Positions 33,401-44,200 of a stretch of 64,000 nt of DNA are shown in pieces (within the stretch, counting starts at the first letter, position 1; every line of letters starts with the position of its first letter). Below the pieces are notes generated by a model, which was given only the letters and a program-made list of their open reading frames with translations, was not told where the DNA came from and searched no databases. The translations under genes were made by a program, and so were the position numbers. Origin of the DNA: Plazaster borealis (taxonomy: Eukaryota > Echinodermata > Asteroidea > Forcipulatida > Labidiasteridae); NCBI GenBank assembly GCA_021014325.1, contig CM037461.1, positions 23,297,376 through 23,361,375 on the forward strand, written 5' to 3'.

Positions 33401-35682
33401 AGCACGGCCCAATTTCATAAAGCTGTTTAGCAGAAAATTCTGATCAGCAGATTTGTTTGCTAGGCAAAAAATGAGTTGGGAACCACTTGCAACAATGTAA
33501 ACTTTATGGAATTTTGGCTGGTAACCAGTTTCTGTTAAGCAAGATTTTTCTGTGCTTAGCAAGTTTTTATTCTTACAGGCTTTATGAAATTGGGCCCTGA
33601 TGACTTCTGTTACCGGAATACAATGAACTTGGAGATTTTAAAGTTAAAGTTCAACTTTAAAGTCACAAACCTGGGGCAATAAAACAAGATCTCCATGTTT
33701 CTCCCACACATTTGGAATCTCTTTTTCTAAGTCTTCTGGAAATGGAACGACTATCTCGTCGAATCTCTTTCTCAATTGCTTCACCAATGATTGATATGGA
33801 GAGACCACAAGCTGTTTCTTTGCCGGTGGGAGGGAAATCGAGGCAAGATGACATGGAATATTGTGGTATCTTCCAGACTTGAGGATATGTTCCAATGGAA
33901 TTTTGATTTCGAAAGCCTCTGCTTCTTCATTTATTGCTAAAACACAAGGGAAAAAAAGCAACTTAAAATGTCTACTGAAAAGTTAGTTGTGTGATAGGGC
34001 CTACCATACAGGGTTCAAGATTCAAAGTGATTTAATGAAATTATTTTTTATTTTATTATTATGTATCTTTCTGGAACTGATTGAAAACCATGGGACTGAT
34101 TGAAAACCATGGGACTGATTGAAAACCATGGGACTGATTGAAAACCATGGGACTGAAGAGTAAGGGGTTTACCCCAGTGTTTCTGGTTCACATAGCAAGC
34201 ACCCTTGTTCACAGGTTTCCTCAGGCTTGCGAGCTACAGTGATAAGTTTACTTATGAGGCATTCTTGGTTTCATTATCATAAATATATAAATATTAATAA
34301 TAACAATAATAAACCAACCCGAACAATCTCCTTCCTCCATGGAGAAGAAGTGAGATGCTGACGGACTCACTGGGATAGCAACGACATTTCCAAGTCTCTG
34401 AAGCCTCCTAGACGAATCCCAGTTACCATCCATCTCCAAAACACACCTGCAAAGACAAGACAATCAATCCGCATGAACATAAATTAAGGATGGATTTTTT
34501 AGTATTTTACAAATTCAAACACGAGGGCATTGAGGCACTAGGAAACGTTAGAGAGATTGTTCGTCTGAGTAGGGAGAAACTGTGGATAAGGCGCCTCCAG
34601 ACCATTCAACCCCATGGTCTGAACATCCAAGAAGAAAATGACTAATAAAGTTTTGTCTTTGCCTTCTCCTTTTTCCACAGATATCCCCCTTTTTAGTCTG
34701 CCTCATTCAACAATTAATTACTTTTCTCCCTCTTCAAATCATTGATTTTGTGTTCCCCACCTCTTGTGGTCAAACCAGCCCCTTCCCCTACCCCCGCCCC
34801 CTTATCACCCTCCTCTCTTTGTTCACCCCTTGATTTTTCTGTGTGCTTTCATCTCTGACATCTCTTTCCACTTGACTGCTTTTGTTACACCCCTGTTTAT
34901 GTGTGTTGTGCTGTCAGTGTCATAGCCTTCGAAAAAGACCCAGTCCACTAACAAATGTTTTGTAAGAAAGGGGTTCGCCCTGGTGTGTCTGGCACTAGCA
35001 GTGCATATATATCTTCAATCATTGAAGGCTGCACTCAAAAGAAAGAAGAAGATAATATTGTACGTCCTGTTTTTTATGCCTTTGTTTGAGCAGTTGAGTT
35101 TTGTCTGCACTAGCCCACCTTGTTGAGCTGTAATGGCTCTCTTTTAACATAGGTCTCATAACACTCACCATTAAATGAGACCGATGTTAAAAGAGAGCCA
35201 TTACAGCTCAACAAGGTGGGCTATGTCTGCAGTCTGCACCTGCTTCGTGCTTGTGTTGTTGTTTGCACCTCAACCAATGTGTGAGTAGTAACTAAACTAG
35301 TATACTCCAGGGGAGGTTTCTGCACAGAACAGGAAGATGATGATGATGATATTTTATTTGTAGTTGTACCTATAGCCCATAGTTAGTCCAGATGTCGATA
35401 AAAAATAGGTCAACAATAATGGTCAACAACACAGGAAGTCCAATGACCAATGTCCAAAAAAAGTACAACCCAACACAAAGACAAGTGTATAGTGAAACTG
35501 CTGAGCTCGGATACAGTGATAATGGTGACTAGTTACTCACTCAGGCACCCTCACTCACTCCCTGGCGTTTTATGCGGATAGTCACAGTAGTTAAGGGAAT
35601 AAGGTTACCTCATTTTCTGAGCATTTTTGGTGTGAACGACGACTGCAGTTACCGTCGAGTTTACTTCCATGGGGGTCGCCAT
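29544..35682 (-). CDS. TRMT12: TRMT12/TYW2, tRNA wybutosine-synthesizing protein 2
   Basis: Complete gene of seven exons (35682-35609, 34446-34319, 33936-33671, 32735-32554, 32151-32042, 31750-31593, 30446-29544) joining in phase to 606 codons. In the family the enzyme moves the 3-amino-3-carboxypropyl group of SAM to the tricyclic base at G37 of tRNA-Phe, making yW-86 in wybutosine synthesis. Visible family landmarks: GWVEHKDNGIR (about 206-217), CMFSIGNITEKMRVA (225-239), the SAM-binding DLYAGIGYFTLP (250-261), ACEWNPHA (273-280), ADRVNLGLIPSSEDGWPVAC, GGMLHIHGNV, and the C-terminal KSYAPHVDHIV. Residues about 356-548 are a Ser/Thr/Glu-rich insert, some 150 residues longer than in human, with an in-frame duplication. 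It is not linked in function to its neighbours. Confidence 0.94.
30493..31375 (+). mobile_element. Family-B MITE split by a LINE fragment
   Basis: 5' part 30493-30831 and the last 40 bp at 31337-31375 (GTGGGTTCCAATTACCAAAC, ending at TTAA) flank the inserted LINE remnant. Lies in TRMT12 intron 6. Confidence 0.75.
30832..31336 (-). mobile_element. L2/CR1-type LINE 3' fragment nested in a MITE
   Basis: Minus strand reads SALHWLPVHQRIVFKVLVL, APTYLQELLQRHEP, FSRSGPSLWNSLPIKLR and FNTFKNQLKSHLF, the usual C terminus of L2-type reverse transcriptases. It ends in a (TTA)n tail (plus strand 30832-30850). Same strand as TRMT12. Confidence 0.8.
31466..31570 (+). mobile_element. tRNA-derived SINE head
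   Basis: A-box-like TAGCTCAGTTGGTAGAGC and B-box GGTTCAAATCCC followed by TTTCTTTGTTCAACCC. The anticodon arm does not pair, so it is not a working tRNA gene. A relative lies at 53280-53450. Confidence 0.6.
31593..31750 (-). CDS. TRMT12: TRMT12 exon 6
   Basis: Acceptor ACTGCAG|GG; IGYFTLPYLVHADASLVHA through HAGDNKQ, completing the Rossmann-type methyltransferase core. Donor CAA|GTAAAT. Confidence 0.93.
31780..31941. mobile_element. Family-F MITE in TRMT12 intron 5
   Basis: Body GCAGGATACCAGTCAC and AGCTGGTAACCTTATT, right end GCTCTATGAAATTGGGCCC; left end worn. Confidence 0.65.
32042..32151 (-). CDS. TRMT12: TRMT12 exon 5
   Basis: Acceptor TTTTTTACAG|A; YTYDVRHCMFSIGNITEK to VVDLYAG, first part of the SAM-binding motif. 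Donor G|GTAGGT. Confidence 0.93.
32239..32523. mobile_element. Family-F-like MITE in TRMT12 intron 4
   Basis: GGGACCAATTTCATAGAGC at left and GCGCTATGAAATTGGCCCC at right with a longer, different interior. Ends 31 bp from the exon-4 donor. Confidence 0.6.
32554..32735 (-). CDS. TRMT12: TRMT12 exon 4
   Basis: Acceptor CCACCACAG|TCA chosen because it keeps phase 0 and gives SSFLSSTWQCCNDLWEVV, which aligns with the family. The nearer AG at TTTCCAG|CAC would break the frame. Ends in GWVEHKDNGI plus AG of Arg; donor GTAAAT. Confidence 0.88.
32898..33079. mobile_element. Family-F MITE in TRMT12 intron 3
   Basis: GGGCCCAATTTCACAGAGC to GCTTTATGAAATTGGGCCC, a complete element. Confidence 0.75.
33175..33330. 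mobile_element. Family-F MITE, degraded, TRMT12 intron 3
   Basis: GCTAAGCACACAACGATTTT, AAGGTTACCAGCCAAAATAC and CAACAGCTCCATAAAATGGG; reverse of the neighbouring copies. Confidence 0.6.
33403..33600. mobile_element. Family-F MITE, TRMT12 intron 3
   Basis: CGGCCCAATTTCATAAAGC to GCTTTATGAAATTGGGCCC. Third copy of the family in a 0.9-kb intron. Confidence 0.7.
33671..33936 (-). CDS. TRMT12: TRMT12 exon 3
   Basis: Acceptor GTTTTAG|CA; encodes INEEAEAFEIKIP through WEKHGDLVLLPQ, the segment matching RHGNLLLL of the human protein. Donor CAG|GTTTGT. Confidence 0.88.
34073..34156 (+). repeat. 19-bp tandem repeat, four copies
   Basis: Unit GGGACTGATTGAAAACCAT repeated with no visible mismatch after the first copy, in TRMT12 intron 2. 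Confidence 0.9.
34319..34446 (-). CDS. TRMT12: TRMT12 exon 2
   Basis: Acceptor TTTGCAG|G; encodes CVLEMDGNWDSSRRLQR through MEEGDCS. Donor G|GTTGGT, phase 1. Confidence 0.82.
35110..35224. repeat. Near-perfect palindrome of about 110 bp
   Basis: Arms read AGCCCACCTTGTTGAGCTGT to GGTCTCAT and the complement ATGAGACC to ACAGCTCAACAAGGTGGGCT, around a 13-bp loop. Lies in TRMT12 intron 1, 0.4 kb from exon 1. Probably a foldback MITE. Confidence 0.85.
35609..35682 (-). CDS. TRMT12: TRMT12 exon 1
   Basis: MATPMEVNSTVTAVVVHTK..., start context CAAGATGG, donor GAG|GTAACC. A second in-frame Met at codon 5 is an alternative start. Confidence 0.8.
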
Positions 35683-37163
35683 CTTGCTTGCATTGCGCAA
35701 TCACAAAGAGCGCACTCTCTCGTCGTGTTTTGAAACCTTTCCTGCAAAAGGATCCTAGACGAAAACGCATGATTTACAAATACAATCTGGGTATCAGTCT
35801 AAAACGCAGATAGTTGAACTCCATTGACCTCTGTAGCGTGATCCAGCTCGTCCCCGGAGTGGTGGGGCCGACCGCAAAAGGTCGGTTCCCAATGGGGTAG
35901 AATGGGGTAGGATACGACGCTGGGAGAAGGGTTGTTGTACCCCCGCCGGGCACCAAAAGCGGTACCTAAGATACCCACCACGCCCAATGAAAGGGTGGTT
36001 TCTTTTACACCATAATCAAAGGATTTTAAAAAGCACTGTGTGTTGTAAAACTAAAAGTAAGAAAGAAGAAGTTAAGATTGTAGGAAACAAATGTTAAACA
36101 AAATGTTTGTATCTCGCAATAATTACCTTATAAAATAAAACGTATGCTTCAACAATTTTCCAATGCTAGCTCTATGCTCTAACGTGACAGTAATTTCCAC
36201 GAGTGGCTATCGACGACCCAGAACTTTAGCCTGGTTCTAAGAATTAAGTTGTTATATTTACAAGTTTAAGGTTTCCATCCACTACGGAATGGAGGGGATG
36301 CTGTTGAGGTCGGTAACAGAAAATACAGACAATGGAAAATAATGGAAACAAAATTAGACGAGAAACTAGAGTAATATTTCAGTCCACATGCCACAGAAGG
36401 ACTATAAACAAAATTCAAAAAATTGGGGTTGCTTTGAGCCTGGGGAAGGGGTAAATTTAAGGGGTGCTATTTTCAAATATCGGCCTCACTCCGTCCATCT
36501 CTGTCCTTTCTTTATGCTCCGTTCCACATGAATATCAGCGAGGAAGCAGATAGATTTCGCTGACAATGTGATTAAACAAGTAATTAGGACCTTTTGAAAA
36601 TGTCTGCCATTAATATGACACGGTCGGCTTCCTTCCGATCCATGGCAGAAAATGCCCCGTCCTGGTAGAAGATTCACATATTTCTACGTCCATGAGAAGA
36701 CGCTGATATCAACTTTATCAGTAAAGATTTGTATTTCACTTTCCTAGTCGCATTATTACTTTTCCCAGGACATGTTTATTTTGCTATAATTACTTATCCA
36801 GGTTTATAGTTATTATGGTTTGTTATTTATTCATACGCAAGGTTTGCATTAAGACTAAACCTCGAATACTACTTGCAAAATGCTTTTTTATTTATTTCTA
36901 ATAAATTAATATTTATAACTTACTAAGTAAATATTATTAATAAATGCATGAGATAGTGCGGCTGCTTTTATTATTATTAATATATATATATTTTAATACT
37001 TTACTTTCTTGTTTTTTGCCGACAGTACAACTAAATAATTAATTGACAATAATTGATGGCACTAATCTTAGCGTATTCCATGGTATACACAAAGAAATGG
37101 CATAGTCGCTGGGATATTTATGGTGAAATAAATACAGCCTTTTTTAATTTTTAATTTTTGTTT
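35683..37163. other. TRMT12 upstream region and spacer
   Basis: Presumed TRMT12 promoter (GC-richer, 35683-36000) and then AT-rich spacer. No gene recognised. Confidence 0.4.
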
Positions 37164-37534
37164 AAAGGCATCGTACACGTTTGGTAATTACTCAAAATAT
37201 CTATTAGCATAAAAACTTACTTGGTAACGAGCAACGGAGAGCTGTTGATAGTATAAAACATTGTGAGAAACGACTCCCTCTGAAGTAACGTAGTTTTTGA
37301 GAAAGAGGTAATTTTTCACTAAAATAATAAAAGACTTCTAGCTAGAAGTCTTTTATTCCTAACTGAAAGCACACAAATTTGTACAACAAGGGTGTTTTTT
37401 CTTTCGTCATTTTCTTGCAACTTCGATGACCAATTGAGCCCAAATTTTCACAGGCTTGTTATTTTATGCATATGTTGGGATACACCAAGTGAGAACCGTC
37501 TTTGACAATTACCAAACGTGTACGATGCCTTTAA
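37164..37534 (+). mobile_element. Family-A MITE, copy A6
   Basis: Complete, TTAA to TTAA. The central hairpin GACTTCTAGCTAGAAGTC differs from A1 yet still pairs. Confidence 0.8.
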
Positions 37535-38087
37535 TATAGTATTCCGCCAGATGCCAGCCAGTGCGAAAAATATTCCAATGGGCAGTCATTCGACTTGAAT
37601 AAAGTAACATAAACAAATAAGAAAACATTAATGATAAAAACAGTTACATTTTAATGATGGAGGTTATAAATCTTTCATTTCAGCATTTTTATGTCACCCC
37701 CATCCGGCCAAAGAGCGACTGAGGGAGGGCGCAATTTTCGGAGCTGACCGAGCGAAGGGAATCCCTAAAAAAAATGGGGAGGATAAAAACCGTCAATTTT
37801 CCCCCGAGGTTTGTCACGTGATGTAAACTCTGTACTGGAACTGGAAGAGCCGGCCACAGCCGACATTTTGCATGTGTACGCCTACCCGTGGACACGGGTC
37901 AATAAACCCAGAGAGTGAGTAACTAACTAGTCATTTATCGCCAAAAAACTCACCCCAAATTAACTGTAAACGCCCCACAACCCACGCAAAAAGTGTGATA
38001 CGGGGTAGAGAAGTCACCCCTTTTTCCCAACCCGATCTGTTTGGCCGTTGACAGTGTCGTCTTCTTGGTGAAAACCGAAGCAGAAAG
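37535..38087 (+). promoter_or_regulatory. Presumed NHERF promoter and 5' UTR
   Basis: Non-repetitive, GC-richer sequence just before the NHERF start. No core-promoter motif could be placed with confidence. Confidence 0.3.
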
Positions 38088-38259
38088 ATGAGTTCGAAAA
38101 GTGGTAAAAAGAAGAGTTCGTCGTCGAAGGGGCCCCCTATACCGGTGGCACCAAGTAAACCAAGGCTATGCAAGATTGCAAAGGGTGAATCGGGTTATGG
38201 GTTTAATCTTCACAGCAAACAGGGCCAACATGGCCAGTATATTCGCGGAATTGACGAAG
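38088..38259 (+). CDS. NHERF1: NHERF exon 1 (coding part)
   Basis: [17 protein letters not shown] through GQYIRGIDE; donor GAAG|GTAAGA, phase 1. Start context AAGATGA. First half of the PDZ domain. Confidence 0.88.
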
Positions 38260-41200
38260 GTAAGATACTTTTCTATTAACTAACTGTTGCTGCTGTTGTT
38301 GTTGGGCATAATTAACGAGTTACGTAAGTTCTAATTTAATTAAATTAATTGAAGAAGGGTGTAGTCTGATCTTGTCTGTCCTATTCAGTTTAGCAGTTTA
38401 GTGTCAGCTGGTCAGTTGTCACACGCTTTGTGACTGTGAGCACAGTCCTTGGCCGGACTTTGCTTTGCCTTAAAATTAAGACACACAAGAGTCCAGACTG
38501 TAAACAAAATCGAGGTATCCACTTAAAGTCTTAATACTTTTTAACAAATTACTTCATTAAACGTTAACATATGAATCTCTAGTCTATTTTATGATTGAAA
38601 AGCATTGCATTTCCAATTTGTCAATTTACACAGACAGAGTGTAAATAGAGATGTTTGGCTATAAAAATTAACTAAACATTTAATATTAGACACGGTAGTG
38701 AAGAAGATGCCGAATCAGAATGCCACTTTTTACACACTTTAAGTTTGAGCAGAAAGATATTCATTCGTATTTACCCAGATGTAAGATGTTTTTGGTCATT
38801 ATGAGTGAAAAAGCGGTAGTCGGATTTAGCATCTTCTTTCTGAAACAACTTTCAAAAAGTTGTGACAATTGTATAAATCTGATGAAGAGACCTGTCGTCA
38901 GTGTCAAGTCTGAAGAGGGTTACACTTTACTTACAATCGTTGTAACTTTTATCTATGTTTTTAACTCATTGTCGTGACTCGGTCATTGTCGTCGTATGTA
39001 CTTGGTTTTGATGATGATAAACTTCTGGTGTTCTGTAATCAGTACAGTAGGCATGGTAGGCCCTTCGACCCTTTCAAGGAATATGCGTCATGTTGAATCT
39101 ACCCTGTGCGCTGTGGTGCATTGTTTATTTCGAACAGACGTTTCCACGATTGATAACTTCACATGCGCTTCTCACACTGTGCGTCAAGTGCTCTTATAAA
39201 GTTGGAGAGTTTGAAATCAAGAACCCTCAACGGTGCACGGGGCAGATTCAACATGGCGCATATTAACTGTGAAAGGGTCTGGAGCAAGACATCGTCCAGG
39301 TCTTTAAATCGCACAGATCTACACAAAGACAACAAGACAAACACTAGTTAAGAGAAAAGTGCAGGCTAGTGCTGCTGCTGGCTTGTCAAATTTTGCTACA
39401 GTTGGCCAGGTGGCTGGCTAAAAGCTAAACTGGTCAAAAGCTAACATAACCTGTGATAAAGTGTGTTTGTTTTACATAAAAATACCACACAATTTCACAA
39501 GTATCCAGGTCAAAATTGAAGTAGGCTTGTCAGTGGGTCATTACGCTATGGCCAGTGACTGAGTTAGTTCCGACAAGACGTGTGGTCTAGTGTGTTGAAG
39601 CGCAATCTATGAGTCGTGATCGGGATAAACAAGTGGGTAGCGTAAAACAAATTCTCAGACGTTTTGGTACCCAACATCATCATGGAGAAAACTCGCCCAC
39701 AGGCTGAATACAAGTGGGTAGATGCAGGCTTTTTTCAGACACCAAAATATTATCAGAAACAAGGCACCTTTCCTTTTAAAGACACTGGACACCTTTGGTA
39801 ATTGTCAAAGACCAGTCTTTCCACTTGGCGTATCTCAACATACATGTATGCACAAAATAACAAACCTATCAAAATGTGAACTGAATTGGTCATCGAAGTT
39901 GCGAGATAATAACGGAAGAAAAAACACCCTTGTCACACGAAGTTGTGTGCTTTCAGATGCTTGATTTCGAGACCTCACACGTGAGGTCTTGAAATGAATT
40001 CAAATATTTTACTGAGAAATTCCTTTTTTCTAAAAAACGACGTTACTTCAGAGGGAGCCGTTTCTTACAATGTTTTACACTATCAACAGCTGTCCATTGA
40101 TCGTTACCAAGTAAGTTTTTATGCTAACAACTATTTTGAGTAATTACCAATAGTGTCCAGTGCCTTTAACTTTTATTATCAGTATAATTTTACTCTATAG
40201 GTATAATAAAAAGGAACTTGCTTCAATAAATAGTTAACTCCTGTTGAGATAAGCATGGTTTTATGACATTATCATCGCAGCAGGAGGTTCAATCGGCCGG
40301 CGATCGGTGGGTGGGTGCATACTTGTTCTATGGTGGGTGTGTGGTGGTCGACTGAAGATTTTCTTGAAATTCGAGTCCTTGTACACTGTACATTGTACCA
40401 TGGAGGAAGGAGGGTGTCTGTGCAGGTTTTGCCCTTAATATTTGCCAGTACATGTAGGACTAGAACTTTATAACACTATCTAGTGTCAAGGTTTGCCCTC
40501 AACGTTTTTAGTGACTGACCAGCAGGACCAGTTAGCTTGTCATTTCACTAGTCCATCAGGAGCCGATTTCACAAAGCAATAAAATACATCGCAAGACAAA
40601 TTTTCAGTTTCACCATAGTGATTTGTATTGTGACATCACACTTTACTAAGCAACTACGATTGATTTGCAGTTACGGTCAATCTTAGATCTTTGTGAAATC
40701 GGCCCCAGCTTTTTTACTCGTCCGTATTACAAGAAATAGTGATGCTTTTCAACACTGAACTAGCCAGCCGGACCACTTTAATACACAGAGTTTTTACTGG
40801 AACTGTTCAGGAAGAATTTACTTAAAAAAACACTAGCAGATTCTCTTATTGCATTCTGATGCAACTTCCCCTTTGGAAATCTGAAAAGTCATTCTTTTCC
40901 TGTTTTTTGTACTGCAAATCAAATTACAATATATTTTTAATAATTTCTAACAATAATATTAATAATGAGATTATTTGACAAGCAAAGTCTATTTTGTTGA
41001 ACTTCTGTTGTTTACTTTTTCACACACCCATCGAATAATCCAAAGTCCAAAACGCTGCATAGGAATATTAAATCTGATTCTGATAATGTGACTGTAAGTA
41101 TTGTCATGATTTAAAACTAAAAGCTTCCAAGTGGTACACCCGGAGGAAAAAATACACACGTACAGGTATTTGTACCTGGTAATCACTTCCCATTGGCAAA

Positions 41201-44200
41201 CTGTTGTACACTTCACAAAGGAAGAGGAAATGTTAACAATTTTGAAAGCCAGATTTGAATTTAGTGATTATTGTTTGAAGCTTTGCATGGTGTGGAAAAT
41301 AAAAAGTATAGTAAACTTGCGGGTACAACCATGTGTAAAATCTCTTTTGGCTCTGAAACCGGCTCTTTTCAGAGCCAACACTCCTCCCAAGGAGATTTTA
41401 CACATGGTTGTACCCGCAAAATTACTAGTATTAACAGTTGCACCCAAACATCCTATGTTCAAAACGTCAAGACCACACCGTCTTATTTCAGAGCCAGCAC
41501 TCCTCCCAAAAGAGATTTACACATGGTTGTACCCGCAAGTTTACTACATGTACATGTACAGTGTACACCCAAACATAACTATGTTCAAAACGTCAAGACC
41601 ACATCGACTCTTTTTAGAGCCAACACTCCTCCCAAAAGAGATTTTACACATGTACCCGCAAGTTAACTAGTTATAGTTACTTCTTACATGTATGTATGTA
41701 GATTTAATAATGTCAGGACTTACTCAGTCACAAGTTGCCGCTTAAATATGAATTCCTCAGACGATTGACCTACATTAATTTCACCATGCGCAGCGCACTT
41801 ACATGTGCACTACGTAGCCTTGCCGCCATTTTGGAGTCAAACTGTACACCTTGACTCCCAAGATGGCGGAAATGGTAGACACGCATTGTGCGGGGTCATG
41901 AAAGGGAAGGGGTCAAACTCTAGACAGGGAATTTGCTACATGTATGTGAACAGATTTGGGACGTGGACGAGCGGATAAGAGCACAGGACTCAAGCTCTGG
42001 TGCTCTGTTCAGCAGAGTGTGGGTTCGAGTCCCAGTCGTGACACTTAAGCAAGACACTTAACCACATGCTTCGTCCTTCGAATAGGACGTAAAGCCCTTG
42101 GTCCCGTGTGTTGTGAATGCACGTAAAAGAACCCAGTGCACTTATCGAAAAGAGAAGGGGTTCGCCCGGTGTTCCTGGTTTGATCAGCAACATATTCCGC
42201 CACAGCACCTTGTAAACCAATACATGGTGCTATGTAAAGGAATTGATCTCAGACTTCAAAAACGTAGCTCTACAATACCTTGCAGGAAAATACTGAATGT
42301 TGAACTTGAAGCGCCTTGAGTGTCACTGAGTGGCGAATATGACTGAGCGCTACACATTTATAAAAGAAGCCACTATTATTAAGCGATGGCGAACACCTTT
42401 GATAGACAATTTTGAATGGACATTCGTTACCAGGGTTTGCTCATCTGAAGGTTACTATACAAAAGCTTGCCCCGAATCATGTGACATAGCAACTGTCTCT
42501 ATAGTCTGAGGAATTCAAAATTAAGCGGTAAGTTGTGTGACTAAGCAAGTCATTGTACCAGTCTGTCGTTGAAGGCCAAGACTGGGCAACACTTCACGGT
42601 CTATGAGAGCACACTGTCACCTCATGTACACATACTGTACAATGAGTGTCAAAGCCTTGTACACATTATGCATTACATGTATGTAGTGTACATTGCATTG
42701 TACAGTATGTGCCACATATTATTCAGGGCAGTACATGTAGTTGACCCCAGCTTCTGTACATGATTCACGTTCGGACGTTTACAATATTTTGTAACATTCA
42801 GGGGTTCTCCCCAGAATTTTTCAAAGCTGTGGGGCATTCTGGATCAATATTTTGCTAGTTTTGCCGAAGCACGCTGAATTGAACTACATTTAGGTCCTCA
42901 GAATGTTTTTACTTGGTGGTTGCATTATGTTTGGTTTTAAATGCTCTCAAAATTTTCTGGAGCATTCTAAATGGTTATGATTTCTGTAAATTTTGATCTT
43001 CGGTGAAACACAAAATAATTGGTTATTTTGTTTTATGTATTGGCCGCAATTCATGCGTATCGGCCCGATACACCACTGCTGCTTACATGTTGAGTGCATG
43101 GAGAGAATGGGTTTGTGTAGGCATTTGTTCATTTACATTGTACAACAAATTGTAGTAAATTACACTTTTGAAGAGGTAAACCAATTAGTTAAAACTGTTA
43201 AGTTATGGTCAATCCACTGAAGTTATCACTGTATGCTTTAAAGTATCATTTGAACATCTTCCAGGTGTAGACCAGTGAAATGATGCTAGTACCAGGGATT
43301 TTCCCTAGTGTATCCAGCCGATGTACGCATGAATTGCATGCCGATACGCGCACATTTCGGCCAATATGCACACTTTTTTTTTTACAAAAACGTAAAGAGA
43401 AAACCATATCATAGAATGCTCCAGATAACTTAGGGCTTTTAAAACCAATTTAACCACCAAGTAGAAAACATTTCAAAGACTTTGTTTCAATTCAGCGTGC
43501 TTCGGCCAAACATCCAAAAATTGGGGTCCAGAATGCCCCACAGTTTTGAAAAATCCTGGCGCGATCCCTGTGTACAATTTAATAATAATAAGCCTTTATA
43601 ATGCACCAGTATCCATCTTAAGATGCTCATAGCACAGCGAGACATCAATAGAGAGGAAAATGCAGTCCTCATTAGGTGAGTCTTAAGGGAAGTTCTGAAC
43701 AAAGCCAATTGTCCACAGTGTACAAATAAACCTTGTAGAAATGCTAAAATATACACAATTTTTGCAATATAAGTCGCGCGAGAGAGGTAAAAGATTTGCA
43801 TCGATTTCAGGGACGCCCTGAAAACAGGACCTCGTACGATACAAATAATGATGACAACCTAAAATGACCATGAATAAACTCCAGAGTGGTCAGACTGGCA
43901 AAAATGATAGATTACATGCTGTGATAATAAGATACAGTGTTACATCATCCCATCCCCCCTATGACCCTGTATTGCACTATGTATGGAAATAAAGAACATT
44001 TTGTGCATTAAAGGCACTGTACACGTTTGGTAATTACTCAAAATATATATTAGCATAAAAACTGACTTGGTAACGAGCAATGGAGAGCTGTTGATAGTAT
44101 AAACATTGTGAGAAACGACTTCCTCTGAAGTAACGTAGTTTTTGTGAAAGAGGTAATTTCCCACTAAAATAATAAAAGACTAATTTGCAAGAAGCCTTTT

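Noticed and set aside
41957..42045. tRNA-Leu gene
   Set aside because: Head of a SINE: the acceptor arm is mismatched and the typical SINE body and simple-repeat tail follow.
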